DNA of 64,000 nt, from positions 1 through 64,000 of the forward strand of contig NZ_FPKW01000001.1 of assembly GCF_900114875.1 (NCBI RefSeq), read 5' to 3'. The DNA is from Chryseobacterium limigenitum. Lineage in GTDB: Bacteria; Bacteroidota; Bacteroidia; Flavobacteriales; Weeksellaceae. Shown in pieces: positions 8,054 to 17,262 of the stretch. The position numbers and the translations under genes are program-made. Position 1 is the stretch's first letter; every line of letters begins with the position of its first letter. The notes below the pieces were generated by a model. It saw only the letters and a program-made list of their open reading frames with translations, did no database searches and was not told where the DNA came from.

Positions 8054-9427
8054 ATGAAAAAAACGTTTGCTGTTCTTGCGCTTTCAACTCAGCTTATTTT
8101 CGCTCAAAATATTGCTCAAAAACTGGATAAAGCAACCAAAGATTTAATGGATTCTTCGGGAGCTGTTGCCACCAATTTATCTTTTTATGTTTCTGATGAA
8201 AGCGGAAATTTCATTTATGAATATCAAGGAAATAAAGGACTTTCAACAGCTTCTACACAGAAAATATTCACTGCAGGAGCAGCTTTGGAAACTTTAGGCA
8301 AAAATTATACGTATAAAACCACTTCAAGCTATTCCGGAACTATTTCGGGTGGAAATTTGAACGGAAATCTTTTCATTTCATCAAACGGCGATCCTACTTT
8401 GGGAAGTTGGCGTTACGAAGCCTACAAACCGGAAAATTTTAAAAAGAAATTCATTGAAGCCGTAAAAAAATCCGGAATTACAAAGATTTCAGGGGATTTA
8501 ATTATTGATGATTCTTATTTTGACCATCAGACAATTCCCGGAGGCTGGCCTTGGGATGATCTTGGAAACTATTATGGAGCCGGAGTTTGGGGCGTGAATT
8601 GGAGAGAAAATCAGTTTGATATTAATATTAACGGAACAGATTTTAAGAATTTTTCTTATCCTTTGGAAGGCGTAAAATGGCTGAATGATTTAAAAACAGG
8701 AGGAAATTCAGATCAAAGTTTAATTTTCACGGCACCTCATTCTGACGTTGCTTTAATTAATGGAACCTTACCCTCAGGAAAAACCGTAACCGTTTCGGGT
8801 TCAGTTCCGAATCCGCCACTACAATTAGGGGCTGAAGTAAAAGATTGGTTGAAGGAATCAGGAATTGAGCTTTCAGGAAAAGTAGTTACGAATTCCCAAC
8901 TCGAATTGGATGGAAAACAGGCTTTAAAAGCTCCAAAATCAAATACAATTCTTACGTATGAATCTCCGACGTTAGATAAGATCGTCTATTGGTTTTTAAG
9001 AAAAAGCATCAATATGTACGGTGAAACTTTCATTAAAACTTTAGGAAAGGAGAAAAAGGGTGATCCAAGTTTCAAAAGTGGAGTAGCTTATCTTAAAGAA
9101 TTCTGGAAATCAAAAGGAATTAATGCAAATATGATCAATTTTGCGGACGGAAGCGGACTTTCGCCACAGAATTACGTTTCAGCCAAAGCGGAGGTTCAGG
9201 CTTTATTGTATGCCAAAAAACAAGCTTGGTTTGAGGCTTATTATGACGGTTTTCCAACGCAGGATAACGGCATGAAAATGAAAAGCGGAACCATGAGCGA
9301 TACAAAATCCTTCGCTGGATACCACACATCCAAAGATGGAAAAAAATATGTGTTCTCTATTATTATCAACAATTATCAAGGGAGCGGAAGTACAGAATTA
9401 CAGAAAATTCTGAATGTTTTAAAATAA
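8054..9427 (+). CDS. dacB: D-alanyl-D-alanine carboxypeptidase/endopeptidase (PBP4, S13)
   Basis: A periplasmic peptidoglycan hydrolase of the DacB/PBP4 family (458 residues from ATG 8054). The signal peptide MKKTFAVLALSTQLIFAQ starts exactly at this ATG; the in-frame ATG at 8036 would put six polar residues before it. Active-site motifs are STQK with nucleophile Ser67, the SxN-type motif within DGSGLSPQNYVS, and KSGT in MKSGTMSDTKSFAGY. It would cut D-Ala4-D-Ala5 ends and mDAP-D-Ala cross-links. The sensor kinase gene starts six bases after its stop, so the two are probably co-transcribed. Confidence 0.93.
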   Translation: MKKTFAVLALSTQLIFAQNIAQKLDKATKDLMDSSGAVATNLSFYVSDESGNFIYEYQGNKGLSTASTQKIFTAGAALETLGKNYTYKTTSSYSGTISGGNLNGNLFISSNGDPTLGSWRYEAYKPENFKKKFIEAVKKSGITKISGDLIIDDSYFDHQTIPGGWPWDDLGNYYGAGVWGVNWRENQFDININGTDFKNFSYPLEGVKWLNDLKTGGNSDQSLIFTAPHSDVALINGTLPSGKTVTVSGSVPNPPLQLGAEVKDWLKESGIELSGKVVTNSQLELDGKQALKAPKSNTILTYESPTLDKIVYWFLRKSINMYGETFIKTLGKEKKGDPSFKSGVAYLKEFWKSKGINANMINFADGSGLSPQNYVSAKAEVQALLYAKKQAWFEAYYDGFPTQDNGMKMKSGTMSDTKSFAGYHTSKDGKKYVFSIIINNYQGSGSTELQKILNVLK

Positions 9428-9433
9428 ATTATT

Positions 9434-10588
9434 TTGAGAAAATCCATATTTGCCAGATTAAATAACTGGATTATTTTTACCTTAATGACCATTGTGGTCC
9501 TCACAGTTGTTATTGCATCTACGATTTTGATTAATTTTTTACGTAAAGAAGAGATCAAGAGAGTTGATATTTTGGTGAGTGCTTTAAAACTTCAACAGGA
9601 AGTTACTAATCCTAATTTAGAAATTCAGGCATTGCTTCTTCAGATTTATGGCTCAAATAGTACGATTCCTGTTATTCTTTTAGATAAGCAGGATAGAATT
9701 ATGGAACATAAAAATCTACCGGAAGACATAGGAAATGATCCTGAAAAAATAGTGACCCTGGCAAAGAAAATGTCAAAAAGCTACAGTCCTATCGAAATTG
9801 AAATTGTAAAAGGCGATAAGCAGATTGTTTTTTATGATAATTCTCCGTTGTTAAATAATTTACGTTATTCTCCATTTATTTTAGGCTTTTTTATTTTATG
9901 TTATTTTTTGTTTTCGTTTTGGTTTTTCAGAACGATAAAGAAAACGGATGAAGGCTATCTTTGGGCTGGTTTGGCAAAGGAGACGGCACATCAAATCGGA
10001 ACCCCATTATCATCAATGATCGGGTGGATGGAAATTATGAAGCTGGATGATCCAGAATCGGAAGGCGTTCATGAAATTGAAAAAGATATTGAAAGGTTAC
10101 GGACTATTTCCGAAAGATTTTCAAAGATAGGTTCTGTTCCTGAGCTGAGTGACACGAATTTTAATAAAACAATTCTCGAAAATTTTGATTATTTAAAGAC
10201 GAGAATTTCAAAAAAAATTGATTTTAGTTTACATCTTCCAAACTACGATATTCTGGTTCCTCACAATAAAATTCTGATGAGCTGGGTGATAGAAAATTTA
10301 GTTAAAAATGCAGTAGACGCCATGAAAGGCGAAGGAACATTACAAATGTTTGTCTTTGAGAGAAATAAAAATATCTTGATCGAAGTAAAAGATACCGGAA
10401 GCGGAATGACCAAGCAACAAGCCAGAAATGCTTTTAAACCGGGGTATTCTACTAAAAAAAGAGGTTGGGGATTAGGCTTGTCATTGGCAAAAAGAGTTGT
10501 TCAGGAATATCATAATGGCGATATTAAGATTTCCCAGACTGAGGTTGGAAAAGGAACTACTTTTAGGATAACGATTAAAAAAGGGTAG
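9434..10588 (+). CDS. Membrane sensor histidine kinase
   Basis: A 384-residue kinase starting at TTG 9434 (LRKSIFARLNN); the next in-frame ATG is at 9485, inside the first membrane helix, so TTG is preferred. Membrane helices lie at about residues 13-36 and 148-172 with a small extracytoplasmic domain between them. The phosphoacceptor is His186 in AKETAHQIGTPLSSM. ATP-binding boxes are ENLVKNAVDAM (N), DTGSGM (G1), FKPGYSTKKRG (F) and GWGLGLSLAKR (G2). No response regulator is next to it, so it is an orphan. Its place behind dacB suggests an envelope signal. Confidence 0.9.
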   Translation: MRKSIFARLNNWIIFTLMTIVVLTVVIASTILINFLRKEEIKRVDILVSALKLQQEVTNPNLEIQALLLQIYGSNSTIPVILLDKQDRIMEHKNLPEDIGNDPEKIVTLAKKMSKSYSPIEIEIVKGDKQIVFYDNSPLLNNLRYSPFILGFFILCYFLFSFWFFRTIKKTDEGYLWAGLAKETAHQIGTPLSSMIGWMEIMKLDDPESEGVHEIEKDIERLRTISERFSKIGSVPELSDTNFNKTILENFDYLKTRISKKIDFSLHLPNYDILVPHNKILMSWVIENLVKNAVDAMKGEGTLQMFVFERNKNILIEVKDTGSGMTKQQARNAFKPGYSTKKRGWGLGLSLAKRVVQEYHNGDIKISQTEVGKGTTFRITIKKG

Positions 10589-10590
10589 AA

Positions 10591-10769
10591 ATATTCACAA
10601 AATTTGTCATTGCGAGGAGCGAAGCGACGAAGCAATCTCAATCTTAATAACTTAAATAAATCTGAATGTTTTAAAATTTAACCATTAAGTTCTATTAAGA
10701 ATTTAAGGAAAATTAAGTTTAAACTTTGTTTTTTTAACCTTGAGATTGCTTCGCTTCGCTCGCAATGAC
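10591..10769. repeat. Dispersed palindromic repeat, class 2
   Basis: The left arm 10606-10641 (GTCATTGCGAGGAGCGAAGC...) and the right arm 10740-10769 are inverted copies; the left arm carries two 3-base insertions. The bases before the left arm, ATATTCACAAAATTTGTCATT from 10591, recur almost exactly at 14568-14588 before another repeat. It fills the gap between the kinase and the M61 peptidase. Confidence 0.8.
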
Positions 10770-10783
10770 GATGAAAACAAAAA

Positions 10784-10807
10784 AAGCGAGGAAAAATTTC
10801 CCCGCTT
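10784..10807 (-). terminator. Terminator of the M61 peptidase gene
   Basis: AAGCGAGGAAA (10784-10794) and TTTCCCCGCTT (10797-10807) form an 11-bp stem with one mismatch; on the minus strand it is followed by a T run. Confidence 0.75.
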
Positions 10808-10829
10808 CATTATTTACGATTATTATTCA

Positions 10830-12686
10830 TTATTTCTTCCCAGTTAACCACTGATCCTGCAGTTTCTTTTCTGCCGGAGTCAGATTGGCTTTGTATTGAA
10901 GCGTTTCCATCGTTAGTTTATCAAGAATTGCTTTTCCTTTAAGGTCAATTTTATCCATTTTATCACCATTTTTTCTAAGAACCGTCAAGGTAACATTTTG
11001 TCCTTCTTTAATGGTTTTAGAATAGTTGATAAATGCCTGTACATTTTTAATATCGATGGTTTTTCCGTCTAAAGCAAATACTTCATCTGTGATTTTAAAT
11101 CCGATGCTTTTTGCAAAAGGAGATAAGGCTGAACTTTCGTCGAAAACAAAAGTGTTATTTTTCTCGTTGTATCCTGTTTGGTTTGGATCTTTAATTAACC
11201 AAAAGATTGGCGGAGTTTCCTGCTTGCTGATTTCCACGCCTACCTGACTTAGATATTCTGCATAAGGCGTTGGCTGGCTTCCTGCAATATATTTATTGTA
11301 AAAATCTTTTATTTGAGGGTAACCTGTTACAGTTACCAATTCATCGATCAGTTTATCATCTTTGAAAGGTTTGTTTTCACCAAATCTTTGCGATAATTTT
11401 CTGATCATATCGCGGTAACCCATTTCACCGTTGGATAGTTTTCTTAATTCAATATCAAGACACATCGCCAACAGTGTTCCTTTTTCGTACACATTTCGGT
11501 ACTGATCTTTGTATTGATCCAAAAGAACATTCTTACTCATTACCGTAAATGGCATCGTGTCATCATAGTTCTTAGAATTGGTGATTTTTTCACTGATTCT
11601 CTTTAAGAACTCGTTTTTATCAATTAATCCTTCCTGAATCTGGAATAAATTAGCAAAATACTCCGTTCCGCCTTCATACATCCAAAGGTGTTGAGACATT
11701 TTAGGATCAGCATAATCGAAGTTGTGGATCTCTTCAGAATGCGTCTTCAATGGATTTACCGTGTGGAAAAACTCGTGAGAAACAACATCTGTAATAGTTT
11801 TATCGATGGCATCTTTAGGCATCATTTCAGGCAATACAACACTTGTAGATTCGTGGTGCTCCAATGCTCCGAAACCTTTGATTTGAGGCCCGTCTGTTCC
11901 TGAAAGATAAAGCAGGATCGCGTATTTTTTATTGGTATTCATATCACCCAAAAATTTCTTTTGAGCAACAACCATTTTTTCTAAATTCTCCTTAAAATCT
12001 GCCGCTTTATATTTTCCTGTTGGTGAATAAACGCCCAAAACGAGATCCATTCCTCCTGCATTGAACGTGATATAATCAGGTTTTGTGTACATTAACGGAG
12101 AATCGGTCACTTTTGCATAATTCGCCAAAACATACGTGTCTGTAGATTCAGATTTATCCTGATCAACCAAAGCAGTTGTTCCGTAAAAATCAGTTGGTTT
12201 TTGAACTACCAATTGATAAGGTACATCCTGCATATTGTCGATATATCCGATAAAACCGTGCGTATTGATCATGTACACTTTTCCTTGCTCGATATCAGTT
12301 CCTGACGGAGAAAACACGGCTTTATGTTTTGACGTGTCCATTTCATCATCAAAACTGTCATTAACGAAATAAGTGATCTTAGTTAAATTCTGAGCATTTT
12401 TAAGAGAATACGTATTGTCGTTTACTTTAGTGAAAGTCAGTTCTTTTCCTTTATTATCTAAAAATTTGATACCTTCAATAAATCTTCCGTAATCATCCAC
12501 AGAATAGGTTCCGGGAACGGTTTTCGGAAAATGGAACTTGATGTCGCCTGATTTCATTTTAGGGAATTCCATCGTAACGGCAACTTTATCGTCCTTTACA
12601 TTCACAAGGTCGATGTTGGTTTTAATAGACTGAGCGCTGACTAAAACTGTAGCCAAAACGCTTAAACTTAGTGCTATTTTTTTCAT
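10830..12686 (-). CDS. M61 glycyl-aminopeptidase-like metallopeptidase with PDZ domain
   Basis: A 618-residue exported zinc peptidase. The signal peptide ends VLVSAQ (residue 19). An N-terminal beta domain is followed by the catalytic domain with HEFFH at 304-308 in VVSHEFFHTVNPLK; the third ligand is probably the Glu in YEGGTEYFANL. A PDZ domain occupies about residues 505-590 (GFKITDEVFALDGKTIDI). Family members cleave N-terminal Gly or Ala, and in Bacteroidota they are periplasmic or outer-membrane associated. It is transcribed alone, downstream of the M1 gene with its own terminator. Confidence 0.9.
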   Translation of the reverse strand: MKKIALSLSVLATVLVSAQSIKTNIDLVNVKDDKVAVTMEFPKMKSGDIKFHFPKTVPGTYSVDDYGRFIEGIKFLDNKGKELTFTKVNDNTYSLKNAQNLTKITYFVNDSFDDEMDTSKHKAVFSPSGTDIEQGKVYMINTHGFIGYIDNMQDVPYQLVVQKPTDFYGTTALVDQDKSESTDTYVLANYAKVTDSPLMYTKPDYITFNAGGMDLVLGVYSPTGKYKAADFKENLEKMVVAQKKFLGDMNTNKKYAILLYLSGTDGPQIKGFGALEHHESTSVVLPEMMPKDAIDKTITDVVSHEFFHTVNPLKTHSEEIHNFDYADPKMSQHLWMYEGGTEYFANLFQIQEGLIDKNEFLKRISEKITNSKNYDDTMPFTVMSKNVLLDQYKDQYRNVYEKGTLLAMCLDIELRKLSNGEMGYRDMIRKLSQRFGENKPFKDDKLIDELVTVTGYPQIKDFYNKYIAGSQPTPYAEYLSQVGVEISKQETPPIFWLIKDPNQTGYNEKNNTFVFDESSALSPFAKSIGFKITDEVFALDGKTIDIKNVQAFINYSKTIKEGQNVTLTVLRKNGDKMDKIDLKGKAILDKLTMETLQYKANLTPAEKKLQDQWLTGKK

Positions 12687-12798
12687 TGAGTTTAAATTAT
12701 AGTTAAATAGTTGTTGTAAAATCCATTTTGTTACGAATTGATGTATTAAACTTTTCTTAAAATTTCAAACTGAATTATTAAAATGAGAAAACAAATAA

Positions 12799-12834
12799 AA
12801 AAGCAAAACCGATATTTCACGATTTTGCCTTTTT
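12799..12834 (-). terminator. Terminator of the M1 aminopeptidase gene
   Basis: AAAAAGCAAAACCG and CGATTTTGCCTTTTT form a bulged stem; the minus-strand copy ends in a T run. It lies a few bases past the stop codon at 12839. Confidence 0.6.
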
Positions 12835-12838
12835 ATAT

Positions 12839-14470
12839 TTACTGTACTTTCTTATAATTAATATAATAATTCTTGTTAAACTCAACCGGAGTTCCTTTTT
12901 TCAACTTTACTGTCTGCCAGTTTTCGGTTGGATTAATAGTTTGTTCGCCACTAATGATGATCGGAAGTTTAAGGTTTTTGATCACATTTGTATAACGGAA
13001 TCTCAACTCTTCTCCTTTTTGAGAATACTCCAGAGTCGGAATTTTTATAGTTCTTAAATATTGATTAAATACACTCGAAAAATCAATTCCTGATTTCGAA
13101 GAAATGTAATTTTCAATCTGTTGCGTTGTTACGGTTTGATGATAGAATTCTTTACTCAAACCTCTCAATATCTGCCTGAATTTTTCATCATTATTGATAA
13201 CCTGACGAATCGTGTGAATCATGCTTGCACCTTTGGGATACATATCCCCGCTACCTTCATTTCTTACGCCGTATTTCCCGATAATTGGAACGTCATTATC
13301 AATTTTATTTCTATATCCTTGAGCATAAATATCTGCGGACTTTTTATCCATATATTTTTCGGTGAAAAGTGTCTCAGAATACGTGGTAAAACTTTCGTGA
13401 ATCCACATGTCTGCCTGATCTTTTGCCGTGATATTGTTGGCAAACCATTCGTGTCCGCTTTCGTGAACGATGATATAGTCCCAGTTTAAACCGATTCCTG
13501 TTCCAAAATAATCATGTCCACGATATCCATTTTGATAACCGTTTCCGTATGCAACATTACTTTGGTGCTCCATACCCAAATAAGGCGAATCAACCAATTT
13601 GTAAGAATCTTCATAGAAAGGATATGGGCCAAACCAGTATTCAAAAGCAGAAAGCATCGGTTTTACCTGTTGGAACTGTTTTTTTGCTTTATCTAAATTA
13701 TAATCCAACACCCAATAATCTAAATCCAGCGTTCCTTTTTCTCCTTTGTAAGTGTCTTTAAAATTGACATATTTTCCAATATTCGGGATGATAGAGTAGT
13801 CGTTGATCGGGTTTTTAACCTGCCATGTATAGGTTGTTTTATCGCCTTCCGTTTTTTTGTCGATCAGTCTTCCGTTTCCAACTCCGACTAAATCTTTCGG
13901 AGTGATGATCTTCATAACCATCCCATTATCAGGCTCATCACTCCAAATATCTTTTGTAGGAAGCCATATGGATGCTCCGATTCCTTCATCGGCAACACTC
14001 ATCCAAGGATTTCCTTTCTCATCTGTTGTGAAAACCCAGCCTCCGTCCCACGGTGCATTTTTAGCGATCACGGGATTTCCGGAATAGGTTACGTCAATTG
14101 TATATTTTTCTCCTTTTTTGAAGCTTTTATTGGTTTTAATCCAAATAAAATCACCGTCTTGCTTATATTCTGCAATCGGGAAATTTCCTTCCACTTTATC
14201 AGCTTTCATCGGCTGTTGAAGATCTATTTGAAAAGTAGGATTTGCAATATCTTTAATAATTTCAAAGCTGATTTTGTTGGTTCCTTTGATGCTTTTCTGT
14301 TCAAAATTAGGTTCAACCGAAAGCTCATATTTTTTCACATCCCAAAAGTCTCTAAACTTGGTATTGGAACCTTTTAAAGTGTCTTGTTTTGTGAAGTTTT
14401 CAGGTCTTTCGAAGAATTGCCCGAAAACAAGACCCGATGCCAATAAAAGTGTATATGAAAGCTTTTTCAT
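12839..14470 (-). CDS. M1-family aminopeptidase, secreted
   Basis: A 543-residue exported gluzincin. The signal peptide is MKKLSYTLLLASGLVFGQ. The zinc site is HESGH at 336-340 followed 18 residues later by Glu359 in WIHESFTTYSE, the exact M1 spacing HExxH-x18-E. The substrate-binding GxMEN motif appears as LGMEHQSN, with His in place of Asn. It lacks the long C-terminal helical domain of PepN, so it is the compact form common in Flavobacteriia. It would trim peptides in the periplasm. Promoter and partner are not evident. Confidence 0.92.
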   Translation of the reverse strand: MKKLSYTLLLASGLVFGQFFERPENFTKQDTLKGSNTKFRDFWDVKKYELSVEPNFEQKSIKGTNKISFEIIKDIANPTFQIDLQQPMKADKVEGNFPIAEYKQDGDFIWIKTNKSFKKGEKYTIDVTYSGNPVIAKNAPWDGGWVFTTDEKGNPWMSVADEGIGASIWLPTKDIWSDEPDNGMVMKIITPKDLVGVGNGRLIDKKTEGDKTTYTWQVKNPINDYSIIPNIGKYVNFKDTYKGEKGTLDLDYWVLDYNLDKAKKQFQQVKPMLSAFEYWFGPYPFYEDSYKLVDSPYLGMEHQSNVAYGNGYQNGYRGHDYFGTGIGLNWDYIIVHESGHEWFANNITAKDQADMWIHESFTTYSETLFTEKYMDKKSADIYAQGYRNKIDNDVPIIGKYGVRNEGSGDMYPKGASMIHTIRQVINNDEKFRQILRGLSKEFYHQTVTTQQIENYISSKSGIDFSSVFNQYLRTIKIPTLEYSQKGEELRFRYTNVIKNLKLPIIISGEQTINPTENWQTVKLKKGTPVEFNKNYYINYKKVQ

Positions 14471-14526
14471 TTGAAATTAAATTAATCTATCCAAAAATAG
14501 AAAATTTTAATAATTAAATGGCAATT

Positions 14527-14620
14527 TAGATTCTTCCTTCGTCAGAATGACAGTAATATTGACCAAAATATTCACAAAGTTTGTCATTAAGAGCGAAACG
14601 TGGTGGAGCGTGGAATCTAC
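14527..14620. repeat. Degenerate dispersed repeat, class 3
   Basis: The left arm TAGATTCTTCCTTCGTCAGAATGACA (14527-14552) is the inverted form of the known-looking TGTCATTCTGACGAAGG type, and the right part 14582-14620 (TGTCATTAAGAGCGAAACG...TGGAATCTA) is a diverged counterpart. The stretch 14568-14588 repeats the flank of the class 2 element at 10591, so these elements share a boundary sequence. Confidence 0.6.
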
Positions 14621-14687
14621 TTTTAAAATACTAAGAGTTGAGGTTCCTCCGGAACGATAAAGATGATGTCTTACTTTTTAATTCTAA

Positions 14688-15191
14688 TTAAAACACCTCT
14701 TCAATAATATTTTTGAATTTATTAAAATCAATATCATTATTATCCGAGATGTCGATGAAATATTTTGTCTGCCAATTCTTAGTTTTTTCAGCCTGTTTAC
14801 TTTCAGGTTCATCCCAATTTGGGTAAACCCGAAAACCTCGTTTGCCTTCTTTTTGATCAGAGGTTAGAATTTGTTTCTCAATCAATACTTTTTTAGGGAA
14901 AATAAAAAATCCGGATTGAGTATCTTTTTCTGCCGCGATAATATAAAAGTCAAAATCATCGGAAGCGTTGAAAGGTTCAGTTTTTCCTTCAGAATTTCTT
15001 CTCCACAAAGTCACAAATTGTCCGTTTTTTGTGGGAGTAATTTTAGCTTTTCGGAATTTGATTTTTAAATTATTAAGTAAGAAATTATGACCAAAATATT
15101 CTTTGCATTCTAAATCTGTTTCAATCTTCGATAGATTTAATTGCAAATTTTTAAAAACAGAATCTTCAATTCGGCTTAGTTCTTTGATCAT
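14688..15191 (-). CDS. MepB-family protein
   Basis: A 167-residue cytosolic protein. It shows the conserved MepB features: YFGHNFLLNNLKIKFRKAKITPTKNGQFVTLWRRN in the first half, then DDFDFYIIAA, GFFIFPKKVLIEKQILTS and KRGFRVYPNWDEP. MepB is named after the third gene of the Staphylococcus mepRAB multidrug efflux operon, but its biochemical role is unknown and no MATE pump is adjacent here. It follows tatC on the minus strand after 25 bases, so it may share its transcript. Confidence 0.85.
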   Translation of the reverse strand: MIKELSRIEDSVFKNLQLNLSKIETDLECKEYFGHNFLLNNLKIKFRKAKITPTKNGQFVTLWRRNSEGKTEPFNASDDFDFYIIAAEKDTQSGFFIFPKKVLIEKQILTSDQKEGKRGFRVYPNWDEPESKQAEKTKNWQTKYFIDISDNNDIDFNKFKNIIEEVF

Positions 15192-15216
15192 TGTTCGATT
15201 TAAATTTTAGACTAAA

Positions 15217-16044
15217 TTACTTCTGAACTGCCGGAAGATTTTCTTCACGTTTCAGAACTTTTTTATGAGTATAAGCACACATAATGATACTGAATTCATA
15301 CAATAAAAGTAGCGGTAACGCTGCCATAATCATACTTAAAACGTCTGCAGGAGTAATAATTGCCGCAACAACCATAATTAAAACGATCGCGTGGCGACGG
15401 TATGTTCTCATGAATTTTGGCGTTAAAATTCCAATAGTTGTAAGGAAATAAATAAGGATCGGGAAAAGAAAAATAACACCCATCCCCAAAATAACCTGTA
15501 AAAATAACGTTGTATAATCGCTTAAGTCGTAAAGCGGAACAATAATATCTGAAATTTTAAAGATAACTCCAAAATTAATAGCAAAAGGAAGGATTAAAAA
15601 ATATCCACATAAAACCCCTGTCATGAAAAGAATCCAAATCGCATTGATGATAAAGATTGAATTTTTTCTCTCTCTCGGATGCAAAGCAGGACCAATAAAA
15701 CGCCACAACTCCCAAACAATGTAAGGAAATGCGCCAACGATTCCTCCAAAAATAGAAACGGACATCATTACATTAAACTGCTGGTAAAGCCTTTGTACAC
15801 GCACGGGGAACTCTTTCGGAAGGTGAATACTGTCTTCTCCAAGGATCATTCTCGAAAAGTGATTAACGATTTCAAATGTCGGAAAATCATTTCTGGTTGG
15901 TCCAAAAAAGATATGGTCCATGATCCAGTTGATGTTAAAACCAACAGCGAAAGCAGCAATTATGATCGCGATCATTGATCGTACAAGATGACCTCTTAAT
16001 TCTCCAATATGCCCAAGAAAGGACATTTCTTTACCTTCACTCAC
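15217..16044 (-). CDS. tatC: Twin-arginine translocase subunit TatC
   Basis: A 275-residue polytopic inner-membrane protein, the signal-peptide receptor of the Tat pathway for folded proteins. It begins with the typical MSFLGHIGELRGHLVRS motif at about residues 7-22. Six membrane helices are recognisable. A periplasmic loop with DSIHLPKEFPVRVQRLYQQ is longer than in E. coli, as usual in Bacteroidota. The segment ITPADVLSMIMAALPLLLLYE is the conserved fifth/sixth helix region. tatA/B are not in the window. It lies 97 bases downstream of kdsD, possibly in one operon. Confidence 0.95.
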   Translation of the reverse strand: MSEGKEMSFLGHIGELRGHLVRSMIAIIIAAFAVGFNINWIMDHIFFGPTRNDFPTFEIVNHFSRMILGEDSIHLPKEFPVRVQRLYQQFNVMMSVSIFGGIVGAFPYIVWELWRFIGPALHPRERKNSIFIINAIWILFMTGVLCGYFLILPFAINFGVIFKISDIIVPLYDLSDYTTLFLQVILGMGVIFLFPILIYFLTTIGILTPKFMRTYRRHAIVLIMVVAAIITPADVLSMIMAALPLLLLYEFSIIMCAYTHKKVLKREENLPAVQK

Positions 16045-16141
16045 AGAATAATTTTTTAAAGTTCCAAATTTATGAAATATTTACAAGAAGTTAGACTTTT
16101 TTATATTTCAGAACTAATTTCTAAAGTCTAATATCTAGGTT

Positions 16142-17101
16142 CTAATTAATTCCCTCGTCCAACAACTTATGCAGATCAATAATTCCGAAATATTTTCCGT
16201 TTTCTGTTACAATAAGCTGTCCGATGTTATTTTCTTTTAAAATTTTCATGGCTTCTTTTGCCAAAGCATCTTTTTCGATCATTTTTGGGTTGGCAGACAT
16301 GATATCTTTCGCTAAAACTTTAGAAACATCTTCACCTTTCATCAACATTCGCCTTAAATCTCCGTCAGTAACTACTCCAATAATTTTGTCTTCGTTCGTT
16401 ACCACGGTAATCCCGTGTCTTGATGCGCTGATTGAGATAATAACATCTCTTACAGTAGAATCTTCCGCAACCTGAGGTTTTTGAGAAGATAGAAAATCAT
16501 CAACTTTTGAAATTAAATTCTTTCCTAAGCTTCCTCCGGGATGAAATTTCGCAAAATCATTTTCTTTAAAATCATTCAATTCCATCAAAGCGATAGCTAA
16601 AGCGTCTCCCAAAGCCATTTGTAAAGTTGTTGAACTTGTTGGAGCCAGTTTATTTGGGCAAGCTTCCATGTCAACATGAGTATCTAATATGATTTCTGAA
16701 AATTCGGCAAGTTTACTTTTTTTATTGCCTGTCATTCCGATCAAAGAGGAAGAATAATCTTTTAAATAAGGAACCAGCGTTACAATTTCAGGAGAATTTC
16801 CTGAATGCGAAATACATAAAACAACATCCTGTTTTTGAATGACTCCTAAATCTCCATGAATAGCCTCTGAAGCGTGAAGAAACTGCGATGGAGTTCCTGT
16901 AGAGTTTAATGTAGCTACGATTTTATTTCCAACGTGAGCCGATTTTCCGATGCCTACAACGATTAATTTTCCTTTTGCGGAGTGAATAATTTCCACTGCT
17001 TTTGCAAAATCATCGTCTATTCTGTTCTTTAATTTTTCAAGTTCTGAAATTTCTATTTCTAAAGTGCTTTTTGCGATTGAAATAATATTAGGTCTTTCCA
17101 T
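16142..17101 (-). CDS. kdsD: KpsF/GutQ-type arabinose-5-phosphate isomerase
   Basis: A 319-residue enzyme that interconverts ribulose-5-phosphate and arabinose-5-phosphate, the first step to Kdo for lipopolysaccharide. The N-terminal SIS domain (about residues 40-175) contains VVGIGKSAHVGNKIVATLNSTG, HASEAIHGDLG and ISHSGNSPE. Two CBS domains follow (about 205-319, for example TVRDVIISISASRHG and DIMSANP), normal for the full-length isomerase. It is probably the first gene of a minus-strand unit with tatC. The upstream region holds a 14-base palindrome listed separately. Confidence 0.93.
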   Translation of the reverse strand: MERPNIISIAKSTLEIEISELEKLKNRIDDDFAKAVEIIHSAKGKLIVVGIGKSAHVGNKIVATLNSTGTPSQFLHASEAIHGDLGVIQKQDVVLCISHSGNSPEIVTLVPYLKDYSSSLIGMTGNKKSKLAEFSEIILDTHVDMEACPNKLAPTSSTTLQMALGDALAIALMELNDFKENDFAKFHPGGSLGKNLISKVDDFLSSQKPQVAEDSTVRDVIISISASRHGITVVTNEDKIIGVVTDGDLRRMLMKGEDVSKVLAKDIMSANPKMIEKDALAKEAMKILKENNIGQLIVTENGKYFGIIDLHKLLDEGIN

Positions 17102-17115
17102 TTTTACTTTTACAA

Positions 17116-17129
17116 TTTTGTATACAAAA
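17116..17129. promoter_or_regulatory. Perfect palindrome upstream of kdsD
   Basis: TTTTGTATACAAAA is a perfect 14-base palindrome 15 bases before the kdsD start codon. It could be a regulator site, but in AT-rich DNA chance is possible. Confidence 0.3.
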
Positions 17130-17222
17130 ATCTCCTGATATAAATTTATACTTTAAAAAGAATATTTAATATAAATTTTATTTTTATAAATTCGTTCGCT
17201 TTTATTTTCAGCAAAAATTTTA

Positions 17223-17230
17223 TAACTTTG
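17223..17230 (+). promoter_or_regulatory. -7 box of the recQ promoter
   Basis: TAACTTTG is an exact TAnnTTTG match 32 bases upstream of the recQ ATG; no clear -33 TTTG is seen. Confidence 0.45.
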
Positions 17231-17262
17231 GGATAGATGCAAATTTAGCAATACAAAATTAG